15,911 nucleotides of DNA. It comes from JAOAHC01 sp964593045. GTDB lineage: Bacteria > Bacillota > Clostridia > TANB77 > CAG-465. The stretch's first letter is position 1, and every line of letters begins with the position of its first letter. This document shows, one piece after another, positions 6,408 to 13,913 of the stretch. The position numbers and the translations under genes are program-made. The notes below the pieces were generated by a model that did not search any database, was not told the DNA's origin, and saw nothing but the letters and a program-made list of their open reading frames with translations. The stretch lies in assembly GCA_964593045.1 (NCBI GenBank), contig CAZQJQ010000026.1:1-15911 (forward strand), in the 5' to 3' direction.

Positions 6408-6920
6408 ATGGTGATTTATTTGTTCAAAAAATTTTTTTATTCTTTTATTCTATTTTCTCTACTTATTGTTATTTTTTCATCTAATCAAAGTAACAATCAA
6501 TTATCATTTTCTCTTCCTATAAAAGACAAATATGTTCTTTCTTCGTTATATGGATATAGAGAATTATTCGGCCAGAAAAATTTTCATAATGGCATAGATT
6601 TTGCAGCAGTACAAAATACTCCTGTTTATGCTATAGAATATGGCACCGTAATATATAACGATTTTAATATCTTTGGATATGGTAATACAATAATAATTTT
6701 GCATAATAATGGTTACAAATCATTATATGCACATCTTTCTAACAATTCATGTGTAAATGTTGGTGATATTGTATTAAAAGGTGAGCAGATCTCTTCTATT
6801 GGGCCAAAAATATTGGATAACGGTATATCTAATGGAAATACAACTGGTCCTCATTTACATTTAACAGTATATGATATAAATGGTGATACTATAAATCCAT
6901 TAAAATTATATGATATTTAA
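6408..6920 (+). CDS. Membrane-anchored M23-family (LytM-type) peptidoglycan endopeptidase
   Basis: Taken from the ATG at 6408 the protein has 170 residues. A helix at about 5-24 is an uncleaved anchor or signal peptide, and residues 40-170 form a zinc-metallopeptidase domain. The zinc and catalytic residues are all present: H60 and D64 in HNGID, H109 in YAHLS, and H149 and H151 in GPHLHL. It should cut peptide cross-links outside the membrane. No ribosome binding site precedes the ATG at 6408 or the adjoining GTG at 6411, and the frame also opens from an upstream TTG (6348), so the start is uncertain. The gene is separate from the type IV cluster and on the other strand, yet a wall hydrolase next to a secretion apparatus suggests wall opening. 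A SpoIIQ-like sporulation role is an alternative given the nearby spoIIP; the complete active site does not decide. Confidence 0.85.
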   Translation: MVIYLFKKFFYSFILFSLLIVIFSSNQSNNQLSFSLPIKDKYVLSSLYGYRELFGQKNFHNGIDFAAVQNTPVYAIEYGTVIYNDFNIFGYGNTIIILHNNGYKSLYAHLSNNSCVNVGDIVLKGEQISSIGPKILDNGISNGNTTGPHLHLTVYDINGDTINPLKLYDI

Positions 6921-6965
6921 TTACTATCATTTTTTAGTCAATGTAATTCACTATGTTTTTTAAGT

Positions 6966-7003
6966 AAAAAAACTCCAGTACCTATTTGTACTGAAGTTTT
7001 TAC
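6966..7003. terminator. Bidirectional terminator between the convergent M23 and ssb-like genes
   Basis: Arms AAAAACTCCAGTAC (6968-6981) and GTACTGAAGTTTTT (6988-7001) pair with one mismatch around a six-base loop. A and T runs on the two sides let it work for both strands. Confidence 0.8.
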
Positions 7004-7024
7004 TATATTTTTCAATTTATATCT

Positions 7025-7702
7025 TTAATCTTGAATTTCTTCTAACTCTTTTTGAATCTTTAATTCTTCTTCAGAAAGAAGTCCAAATTTTGAAACAGAT
7101 AATTCATATGCAACCATTGGTTTTATAGTTCCATCTTCTAATTTTTTCTCGTATGTTCTTGACTGTATTCTACCTGTTAGTTTTACCATAGAGCCTACTG
7201 GTATTGTTCTACAAAATTTAGCATTTCTTCCCCACAATATGCATGGTATATAGTCTGATTTTTTATATGATCTATTTACTGCAAGTAAAATATCTGATAT
7301 TTCTCTTCCCAAAGGAGTTCTTCTATATATTGGATCTTTACATATATATCCGGTAAAATTACAATCATTTAATGTTAAAGTATCACTGTTATCTTCTTTT
7401 TCTTCCACTTCTTGCATTTCTTTTGCAAATATAGAAAGAATTAATTTGTTTTTTCCTGCAATTGATTGATTATATGATCTAAGCTGTCCTTCTATATATA
7501 CTATTTTTCCTATTTTAAAATTTTCTTTTTTTACTAGTCTTTCAGATATTATAACTGGTAATCTATCTGTTAGAGCACTAAGTCTTTCTACTTCAATATA
7601 GAATTTAAAAAATTTCTCTTCGTATATTTCATGACTAAACTCTAATTCTGATGATATTATACCACCTATTTTTACGATATTATTTTTACTAAGTGTATCC
7701 AT
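7025..7702 (-). CDS. ssb: Single-stranded DNA-binding protein with two OB folds
   Basis: The 225-residue protein contains two SSB/OB-fold units. The second (about 113-206) is the clearer, with FTGYICKDPIYRRTPLGREI (116-135), AVNRSY, YIPCILWGRNAKF (151-163) and VKLTGRIQSRTYE (173-185), matching the SSB pattern of strand, Trp-containing loop and GRIQ-R-YE. The first (about 8-95) is more diverged but has IVKIGGIISSE and VYIEGQLRSYNQS in equivalent places. There is no acidic SSB tail ending in a DDDIPF-like motif; the end is a Glu/Lys helix. This is therefore probably an accessory or specialised SSB, not the main replication protein. AGGAGG lies upstream at a slightly long spacing of 12 bases. 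The gene stands alone with its own promoter and terminator. Confidence 0.82.
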   Translation of the reverse strand: MDTLSKNNIVKIGGIISSELEFSHEIYEEKFFKFYIEVERLSALTDRLPVIISERLVKKENFKIGKIVYIEGQLRSYNQSIAGKNKLILSIFAKEMQEVEEKEDNSDTLTLNDCNFTGYICKDPIYRRTPLGREISDILLAVNRSYKKSDYIPCILWGRNAKFCRTIPVGSMVKLTGRIQSRTYEKKLEDGTIKPMVAYELSVSKFGLLSEEELKIQKELEEIQD

Positions 7703-7759
7703 ATTTAAATATTTCCTCCTTTGAATATTATATTACTATTCTTATGTATCAAGTATAAA

Positions 7760-7798
7760 AAAAATTCCTAATGTGTATAAATTATACCATAGGAATTT
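7760..7798 (-). terminator. Hairpin terminator after the traX-like gene, overlapping the ssb promoter
   Basis: AAATTCCTA at 7762-7770 and its exact complement at 7790-7798 form a nine-base stem with a 19-base loop, followed on the minus strand by eight T. It lies about 100 bases past the TraX-like stop codon. Confidence 0.55.
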
Positions 7799-7809
7799 AT
7801 ATTTGTAAA
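7781..7809 (-). promoter_or_regulatory. Sigma-A-like promoter for the ssb-like gene
   Basis: On the minus strand, -35 TTTACA (7809-7804), 17-base spacer, -10 TATAAT (7786-7781) preceded by TGG. The -10 lies in the loop of the upstream operon's terminator, so a transcript starting here would carry only the second arm and not fold that hairpin. Confidence 0.65.
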
Positions 7810-7900
7810 GTCTTTATGTAAACATTTTCTATTTTAATATCGTTTTTTGTGTGTTTTTAAAATGAATCGTGCATAATATTTCAACTGTATTTCTTGTTTA

Positions 7901-8770
7901 TTACATAATATTCATATATCCAAATAATGCTATAGAATATATAATTAAATGTTGTAAAGGAAATATGTAATAGAATAATTTTTGTACCTTTTTTGACATA
8001 TTTCCTTTTTTACTATTATATAGACATATAAATATAATTGAAAGTAAAATATATCTTTCTATGTGATTTGATGTAATAGCAATAATTATTATTGCTATAT
8101 ATAACGGTATATTTGAAACTATATAATTACTAATATATTTTATATTCTTTTTTTTATTTTCTAAATAAATATATATTTTTTTACATATATATCCGGTAAT
8201 TATTATTATAGGAACAATATAACCATAATCTATTTCAAACAACTGATATACTAAAAATGATATAATTACAATAAAGAAGTATATAACTATATTTGTTAGT
8301 AATTTCATTTCTATTTTCATTCTCTCATTTTTACTTGTTTTATATGTTTTTTCATTTTTATTTTTCATATTTTTAAATTGAATGCAAAATTTCAATATAC
8401 TATCAATACTTATTATTATTATTAAAGATAAAAGAAATGAAAATACAATGTTCAATATATTATATATATTTACAGTATATTCGGGTACAAATACAGTATT
8501 AAAATATGCTACTATATCTATAACAACTTGTGTTATTATTGCTAAAATAAACAATCTTATTACATATTTTTTTATATTCTTTGTGTGGAAATACCCCTCA
8601 ACAATAGCATATGCAAATATTGGCATAGCAATTCTACCAATTATTCTAAAAGCTAAATATGTTTTATCTGACATAAAAAAATAATTATAATATGCTATAT
8701 GGTCTATTATCATAGCCACCACAGCAATCAGTTTTAATTCATTTAGTGTTAATCCTTTTTTAAAACTCAT
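7901..8770 (-). CDS. TraX-family integral membrane protein (putative acyltransferase)
   Basis: The 289-residue multi-pass protein carries the TraX signature. It has LTLNELKLIAVVAMIIDHIA (7-26) with the D23-H24 pair, then FRIIGRIAMPIFAYAIVEGY (41-60) and FHTKNIKKYVIRL (61-73). About eight hydrophobic stretches follow, and a Lys-rich loop lies near 133-153. F-plasmid TraX acetylates the N-terminus of F pilin, but most Firmicutes homologues are chromosomal and untested, so the substrate here is unknown. Its start lies three bases past the pgi stop, with AAGGAAG inside the end of pgi, implying translational coupling. Pilin-like genes lie about 2 kb away on the same strand but under another promoter. 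The family call is good; a pilin-modifying role is only a possibility. Confidence 0.82.
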   Translation of the reverse strand: MSFKKGLTLNELKLIAVVAMIIDHIAYYNYFFMSDKTYLAFRIIGRIAMPIFAYAIVEGYFHTKNIKKYVIRLFILAIITQVVIDIVAYFNTVFVPEYTVNIYNILNIVFSFLLSLIIIISIDSILKFCIQFKNMKNKNEKTYKTSKNERMKIEMKLLTNIVIYFFIVIISFLVYQLFEIDYGYIVPIIIITGYICKKIYIYLENKKKNIKYISNYIVSNIPLYIAIIIIAITSNHIERYILLSIIFICLYNSKKGNMSKKVQKLFYYIFPLQHLIIYSIALFGYMNIM

Positions 8771-8773
8771 TAT

Positions 8774-10084
8774 TTAATCTTCCTTTTTTAGTAAGTTCAT
8801 CATGTTTTTTTTATATTCTTCAACTCCGGGTTGATCAAAAGGATTTACTCCCGACATATATGCACTTATTGCACAAGCTTTTTCAAAAAAATATATTAGG
8901 CTACCAATGTTATATGGAGTAAGTTCTTCTATATTTATTACTATATTTGGAACACCTCCATTTATATGTGCGTTTAATGTTCCAAGAAATGCTTGTTTAT
9001 TTATATAATCTATTTCGTTTGAAGCCAAATAATTTAAATTATCATCATTTTTTTCAATATTTGGTAGTTTTATAAAACTCCTATCTATTTCTATATTTAA
9101 AACAGTTTCGAAAATATTTCTCTTTCCATCTTGTATTAACTGTCCCATGGAATGTAGATCAGTAGTAAAATTAACTCCTGCTGGAAATATTCCTTTTAAA
9201 TTTTTACCTTCGCTCTCTCCAAATAACTGTTTGAACCACTCTATAAAATACCTAAAACTTGGTTCATAACTTGCAAGTATTTCTATTTCTTTTCCTTTTT
9301 TATGAAGTATATTCCTATATGCAGCATATTTATAGCAATCATTATGTTCTATATTTCTTTCATTAAATACATGTGAAGCAAACATTGCTCCGTCGATTAA
9401 ATCTTCTATATCTATATTTGCAACTGCCATTGGAAGTAATCCAACAGGAGTAAGTACAGAAAATCTTCCCCCAACATCATCAGGAATTACAAATGTAGTA
9501 TATTCATTCTCATCTGCAATACTTTTTAATACTCCCTTTTGCTTATCCGTAGTAACGTATATTCTTTCTGCAGCTCCAGATATACCATATTTTTCTTCTA
9601 AAAATAGTCTAAGTACTCTAAATGCTATTGCTGGTTCAAGTGTCGTACCAGACTTTGAAATAACATTTATTGCAACATCTTTATCTTGAATATATTCAAC
9701 TAAATTTCTAAGATATTTACCGCTTAAGTTATTACCAGCATATAGTATTTGTGGAAACTTTCTGTCACTTCTACTTTGTAAATTACTAAATGTATCTGAA
9801 AATATATCTATAATTGCTTGTGACCCTAAATATGATCCACCTATACCAATTACTATAAACACATCTGCTTGTTTTTTTATTTTTTCGGCACTTTCTTTTA
9901 TTTTATTTATCTCTTCACTTGATATTCTTTCTGGTAAGTCAAGCCATCCCAACATATTCCTACCAGCACCTGTTTTGTTATTTAGCATGTCATGACATGC
10001 TAATATACTGTTATTCATAAGATTTAATTCATAATCGTCTATAAATGGCTTAAGTCCTTTGAAATTAACAGATATTCCTTGCAT
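8774..10084 (-). CDS. pgi: Glucose-6-phosphate isomerase
   Basis: The enzyme interconverts glucose 6-phosphate and fructose 6-phosphate in glycolysis and gluconeogenesis, in the cytoplasm. The 436 residues match the shorter bacterial form. Visible motifs are the phosphate-binding IGIGGSYLGS (79-88), SKSGTTLEPA (143-152), family signature 1 in DDVGGRFSVLTPVG (202-215), GESEGKN (289-295) with the catalytic Glu, and signature 2 in GVNPFDQPGVEEYKK (412-426). A GTG two codons upstream is in frame, but GGGGGAG is five bases before the ATG at 10084, so that ATG is taken as the start. It lies 12 bases after the membrane protein gene and just before the TraX-like gene, an unusual company for a glycolytic gene. 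Confidence 0.96.
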   Translation of the reverse strand: MQGISVNFKGLKPFIDDYELNLMNNSILACHDMLNNKTGAGRNMLGWLDLPERISSEEINKIKESAEKIKKQADVFIVIGIGGSYLGSQAIIDIFSDTFSNLQSRSDRKFPQILYAGNNLSGKYLRNLVEYIQDKDVAINVISKSGTTLEPAIAFRVLRLFLEEKYGISGAAERIYVTTDKQKGVLKSIADENEYTTFVIPDDVGGRFSVLTPVGLLPMAVANIDIEDLIDGAMFASHVFNERNIEHNDCYKYAAYRNILHKKGKEIEILASYEPSFRYFIEWFKQLFGESEGKNLKGIFPAGVNFTTDLHSMGQLIQDGKRNIFETVLNIEIDRSFIKLPNIEKNDDNLNYLASNEIDYINKQAFLGTLNAHINGGVPNIVINIEELTPYNIGSLIYFFEKACAISAYMSGVNPFDQPGVEEYKKNMMNLLKKED

Positions 10085-10096
10085 AAACACTCCCCC

Positions 10097-11581
10097 TTAT
10101 TTATTTACTTTTATTATACACGCTGTATCATCTTCATATATCTTAGTATATTTTACATCAAGTAACAATATTTTTTCAAGTAAAGAATCTTTTTTTAGCA
10201 AAAAATATTCTATATTGTATTTTTCAACAGTGTCATTGTAGTCCTGTTTAAAATCATAGGTTTCCATATAATCCATTCCTACTCTTGTATTTTTATTATA
10301 TTCTTCCGTATACAAATCACATCTTGAATCTATAAATACCTTAATATCATTAAACATTAAATAACTGCCCCATTCATACTCATTATATATTCTTGCATCT
10401 TGTCCAATATTTTCTTTTATATATTTAACTGCATTAATAGGGTAACCATTAAGATAGTCTGTTTCTATATATGTCATCCTAGTTGATATATATACAATAT
10501 ATGCCATTGATATAAATAAAAATATTGTCTTTTTTATAATATCAACATCTTTATTTTTTATGTCTTTATATAACCAATTTTTAAAAACATTATATATATC
10601 TTCTATATATGATAACATCATTACAGAAAATATCATAAATATTGATGCATGTCTTAATGACTTAAGGAACATAAAAGTCGTTCCTACAAATATAAGTATT
10701 GAATTTAATTTTATGTCTCTTTTACTCATTATAACACAAAATAGTATGAAAGCAATATATATTACTACATAAAGTACTAATGTATTATTTATTGAACTTG
10801 GTTGAAATTCCTGAATATATGAGTTTATAAATGAATTATTTATTGTTTTCAATCCATAAGTAAGTCCTTTTATTCCATATGGATTTATTAATGAAAGTAA
10901 TATACTTACACCAATAATTATTAGAAACGTTTTTAATTTTTTAAAATCAATTCTTTTATCACTTTTTATTCTAAGTATATTTATGTTAGAGTAATTAAAC
11001 ATATATAGGAGTATAATTATATAATATAGATATATTACTCCGCTATGAAAATTTGCTATAAACATAGGAATTAGTGTTAAGAAAATAGCATATTTTTTCT
11101 TAGATGTGTTTAAAAATTTTTCAATAAATATTATCTCTAATAAAAATAATATATAGCTATACATTTGTGCTCTTAGTGATATAAACGGACTCATAATTAT
11201 AATCTCAATATATACCCAAAAGTACGATAACCATTTACTTTTTACAAACTGCCTATTTGCTATATAAAACAATGTAGCAATTATACAAGTAAGAAATATT
11301 TCTAACACATGTAAGCCAGTAAATGAAGTATAACTATATACTATAAAAGATATAATACATACCATAAAATGATGTGTTTGATATACAAGTCCTTCATGTA
11401 TAGAATAAGTATCTATCTTTGAAAAATCTCCGTTTATATATTTACCACCCAATACAATATCATAAAATGTATCATTTTGTAATTGAAATGGTGATATAAC
11501 TACTATAAATAATAGCATAAATAGTATTAATATTATTTTTAATAAATTTTTACGATTAATTAATTCTCTTATTTTTTTCAT
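10097..11581 (-). CDS. Multi-pass GT-C-like membrane protein, substrate unknown
   Basis: The 494-residue protein has about eleven hydrophobic helices from 13 to 370 and a soluble C-terminal part. An extracytoplasmic loop after helix 1 carries NDTFYDIVLGGKYINGDF (36-53) and then DTYS. Asp in this first loop is typical of GT-C glycosyltransferases that use lipid-linked sugars. The C-terminal part has WGSYLMFNDIKVFIDSRCDL (404-423), a pattern seen in many uncharacterised bacterial membrane proteins of this type. GAGGTAG precedes the start. It is the first gene of a unit with pgi and the TraX-like gene. A role in wall or surface glycan assembly is likely but not shown; an O-antigen-polymerase-like protein is the main alternative. 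Confidence 0.6.
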   Translation of the reverse strand: MKKIRELINRKNLLKIILILFMLLFIVVISPFQLQNDTFYDIVLGGKYINGDFSKIDTYSIHEGLVYQTHHFMVCIISFIVYSYTSFTGLHVLEIFLTCIIATLFYIANRQFVKSKWLSYFWVYIEIIIMSPFISLRAQMYSYILFLLEIIFIEKFLNTSKKKYAIFLTLIPMFIANFHSGVIYLYYIIILLYMFNYSNINILRIKSDKRIDFKKLKTFLIIIGVSILLSLINPYGIKGLTYGLKTINNSFINSYIQEFQPSSINNTLVLYVVIYIAFILFCVIMSKRDIKLNSILIFVGTTFMFLKSLRHASIFMIFSVMMLSYIEDIYNVFKNWLYKDIKNKDVDIIKKTIFLFISMAYIVYISTRMTYIETDYLNGYPINAVKYIKENIGQDARIYNEYEWGSYLMFNDIKVFIDSRCDLYTEEYNKNTRVGMDYMETYDFKQDYNDTVEKYNIEYFLLKKDSLLEKILLLDVKYTKIYEDDTACIIKVNK

Positions 11582-11626
11582 TTTCTACCTCTATTATTGC
11601 AATATTTACATATAATTAACACTATA

Positions 11627-11655
11627 TTTATACTATTATATATTTGATTTGTCAA
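11627..11655 (-). promoter_or_regulatory. Sigma-A promoter for the GT-C-like/pgi/traX-like operon
   Basis: On the minus strand, a perfect -35 TTGACA (11655-11650), 17-base spacer, -10 TATAAA (11632-11627). It starts one base past the spoIIP stop codon, so the operon is uncoupled from spoIIP and available in growing cells. Confidence 0.7.
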
Positions 11656-11656
11656 G

Positions 11657-12802
11657 CTAATTCACATATAATATATTTAATATGTTAGATATACACCTTG
11701 TAGAATAATACGCTTCCTCTAATGTATTTCCTGTTGCTCCAATTTCTATTAATATAGAGAAATTGTTCATATCTTGGTTATATACAGAATTTCTTACTAT
11801 CATTGATCTAAATAGACCTGGATAATAATCATCGGCTATCTTTTGAAGTTGAATTGCAAGTGCCAAATTATCCATTCCATAATTATTAGGACTTGATGAG
11901 CTTCCTATACCAATTACAAACATACATTGTGCAACATCAACTCCATTTATATTTACTGTAGGTGCAAACGATAGATCTGATGTTGCATCTCTATGTAAGT
12001 CGATGCTTATTCCAAAACTTCCATTTTTTTCTAGCTCTTCTTTTATAGTTACTCTTGATTTTGCATATGCACTAGTATATGTTCCATAATCATGTGGTGT
12101 TGTATTTTGTACAACATTAAAAAATTTCAAATCCAAATTTTCTTTTAACTTTTTAGCTACAGAAATCATGTTGTAACTTGCATCTACACTTCTGTATGTT
12201 CCAGAATATTCAAATTTGTATTTTTCACTATTTGTATAAGATTCAGAAGTATGAGTATTATATAAAAGAATTTTATCACTTTTTTTGGTTAAATTTATTT
12301 TTTTATCTATAAGTGATTGAATATCAATATTTCTATTACTAGAATAGTTTAATATATGCATATCATATATATTTATTTTTTGATACGGGTCTGTATCTAT
12401 TACATTTATATTTGCTTCTTTAGTTTTTGAAATAGCTGCAACTGTCTGAGCATTTTCTTCACTTACTGCTTTATCTAATAAATTTAAATTTTTTTCTTCT
12501 TCTGAACTATATACTGGTAAATTATCTTGTTTAGCTTTATCACCTTGCGTTTTTTTCAACAAATAACTATTCTGATTATATATAGAGTAAAGATGTACAA
12601 AGTCTTTTGGATATATCTTAACTTCTTGTGCTTGTCTTAGATTTGTACCAAAATACAAAAAAAAGTTTGTGTTATCCATTTTAGAAATAACCATAAATAT
12701 GCAAATTAAAATAGTCATAACAAAAGAAAAAGCAGTAATACTTGCCACAATGTTTTTTATATCTTCTATTTTTCTACTTAAAAAAAGTGTTGTAACTTTC
12801 AT
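11657..12802 (-). CDS. spoIIP: Stage II sporulation protein P, amidase/endopeptidase
   Basis: SpoIIP cuts peptidoglycan at the septum and drives engulfment of the forespore together with SpoIID and SpoIIM. The 381 residues have an N-terminal anchor helix (about 20-40), a variable linker to about 170, and the catalytic domain. Its active-site residues are visible: H184 in LLYNTHTSESY, H270 in SIDLHRDA, and E353 in LIEIGATGNTLEEA. A frame extension of 12 codons upstream exists, but AGAGGAGAG sits just before ATG at 12802, so that is the start. It follows the DivIVA-domain gene by 62 bases. A clear sigma-E promoter could not be found in that gap. The family and active site are unambiguous. Confidence 0.95.
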   Translation of the reverse strand: MKVTTLFLSRKIEDIKNIVASITAFSFVMTILICIFMVISKMDNTNFFLYFGTNLRQAQEVKIYPKDFVHLYSIYNQNSYLLKKTQGDKAKQDNLPVYSSEEEKNLNLLDKAVSEENAQTVAAISKTKEANINVIDTDPYQKINIYDMHILNYSSNRNIDIQSLIDKKINLTKKSDKILLYNTHTSESYTNSEKYKFEYSGTYRSVDASYNMISVAKKLKENLDLKFFNVVQNTTPHDYGTYTSAYAKSRVTIKEELEKNGSFGISIDLHRDATSDLSFAPTVNINGVDVAQCMFVIGIGSSSSPNNYGMDNLALAIQLQKIADDYYPGLFRSMIVRNSVYNQDMNNFSILIEIGATGNTLEEAYYSTRCISNILNILYVN

Positions 12803-12864
12803 AGAAACTCTCCTCTTTCTATGTATATTACAACACATTAAAGTTATACCACATATGTATTACA

Positions 12865-13284
12865 TTAATCTAATAATTCATTCATCTCAGCACTGTATTT
12901 ATCTAAAAGTCTTACTGTTCTTTCTTTTAAATCAATTACCTCTTTTTTTATATCCAATAATTTTTCTTTTTCCATCTCTATTAGATTTTCTATTCTTTCT
13001 CTTTCGGTATTAGCTTCTTCTCTTGCATTCTCAATTATTTTTTTTGCCTGGTCCTCTGCTGTTATTAATGCGTTAGCTACCTTTTCTTGTTTTTCTACAT
13101 AATCTGTTTCGTATCTTTCTAATTTTTTCCTAATAATAGTTATCTCATTTGCAAGTCTATTTGATTCGGATTTTTCAGATTGTAATTTACTCTCATATTC
13201 TGTTTTTATAGACTTGATATATTCCTCAACTTCTTTTTTATCGTAACCAAACATTTCGCTTGAAAATTTTTTTTCGTTTTCCAT
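12865..13284 (-). CDS. DivIVA-domain coiled-coil protein
   Basis: The 139-residue protein begins with the DivIVA-type membrane-binding motif: FSSEMFGYDKKEVEEYI (7-23), the F-x-GYD-x-x-EV-x-x-(F/Y) pattern. A long coiled coil rich in Glu, Lys and Arg follows, from about 25 to 135. DivIVA-like proteins bind curved membrane at poles and septa and recruit partners. At this length it is nearer to the short GpsB/DivIVA-like group than to full DivIVA. GGAGGT lies eight bases upstream. It has a good sigma-A promoter, so it should be made in growing cells, and it could feed transcription into spoIIP, since no terminator separates them. Confidence 0.82.
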   Translation of the reverse strand: MENEKKFSSEMFGYDKKEVEEYIKSIKTEYESKLQSEKSESNRLANEITIIRKKLERYETDYVEKQEKVANALITAEDQAKKIIENAREEANTERERIENLIEMEKEKLLDIKKEVIDLKERTVRLLDKYSAEMNELLD

Positions 13285-13311
13285 CTATTGTTACCTCCAA
13301 TATACATATAG

Positions 13312-13340
13312 ATTGTAACATATTTAAGTTAAAATTTCAA
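13312..13340 (-). promoter_or_regulatory. Sigma-A promoter for the DivIVA-domain gene
   Basis: On the minus strand, -35 TTGAAA (13340-13335), 17-base spacer, -10 TACAAT (13317-13312), 27 bases before the start codon. Confidence 0.6.
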
Positions 13341-13375
13341 TAATATTACATAAAAATTTCAAAAAAATTACATAT

Positions 13376-13406
13376 TACATATGTTTTTAACTATTTATGA
13401 ATACTA
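13376..13406 (+). promoter_or_regulatory. Sigma-G-like promoter for the spoVA operon
   Basis: TACATA (13376-13381), 18-base spacer, AATACTA (13400-13406), which is six of seven to the sigma-G -10 consensus CATACTA. A second, overlapping option is TGAATA (13398-13403), 18 bases, AATAATA (13422-13428), but that would start transcription on the ribosome binding site. spoVA operons are sigma-G controlled in known spore formers. Confidence 0.45.
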
Positions 13407-13443
13407 GAATGTTATTTTGTAAATAATATTTTTGGTGATATTT

Positions 13444-13905
13444 ATGAATAATTCAAAAATGACAATGACTCCTCAAGAATATTCAGATTTTGTAGATTCA
13501 AAAGCAAAAAAAAGTCCTATACTTAAAAATATATTTCTTGCCTTTATAGTAGGTGGAATTATTTGTATGATCGGTCAAGCTTTTACAGACATCTTTATGT
13601 ATTTTGATTTTGAAAAAAAAGAAGCTTCTACATTATCTACAATTATATTAATTTTTTTAGGAGCTTTTCTTACATCTATTAATGTATATTCAAAATTAGG
13701 TAAATATGCTGGTGCGGGTTCTATTGTTCCAATTACTGGTTTTTCTAATTCGGTTGTTGCTCCTGCTATTGAATTTAAATCTGAAGGCTATATACTAGGT
13801 CTTGGTGCAAATATGTTTAAAGTAGCAGGTCCTGTACTTGTATATGGTATTCTCTCATCTTTTATAATTGGATTAATATATTATTTGGGAAAGGTTTTTA
13901 TGTAG
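13444..13905 (+). CDS. spoVAC: Stage V sporulation protein AC
   Basis: SpoVAC is an inner-membrane part of the SpoVA channel that loads calcium-dipicolinate into the spore and releases it at germination; in Bacillus it behaves as a mechanosensitive channel. The 153 residues have about four helices and the family motif AGAGSIVPITGFSNS (89-103), followed by E110 and the Gly-rich GYILGLGANMFKVAGPV. A TTG twelve bases upstream is in frame, but GGTGAT lies five bases before ATG at 13444, so that start is chosen. It is first of three adjoining spoVA genes, the reduced AC-AD-AE set usual in Clostridia. Confidence 0.95.
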   Translation: MNNSKMTMTPQEYSDFVDSKAKKSPILKNIFLAFIVGGIICMIGQAFTDIFMYFDFEKKEASTLSTIILIFLGAFLTSINVYSKLGKYAGAGSIVPITGFSNSVVAPAIEFKSEGYILGLGANMFKVAGPVLVYGILSSFIIGLIYYLGKVFM

Positions 13906-13913
13906 GTGATGGT

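Noticed and set aside
1..6920. The pilin/VirB4 cluster as part of the forespore feeding-tube machinery
   Set aside because: The promoter ahead of the cluster looks like sigma-A, and no SpoIIIA protein is encoded here.
7901..8770. TraX-like gene as proof of a conjugative element
   Set aside because: TraX homologues are common on Firmicutes chromosomes, and this one is coupled to pgi.
12803..12864. Sigma-E promoter for spoIIP
   Set aside because: Expected from known regulation, but no pair of -35 and -10 elements with proper spacing could be found.
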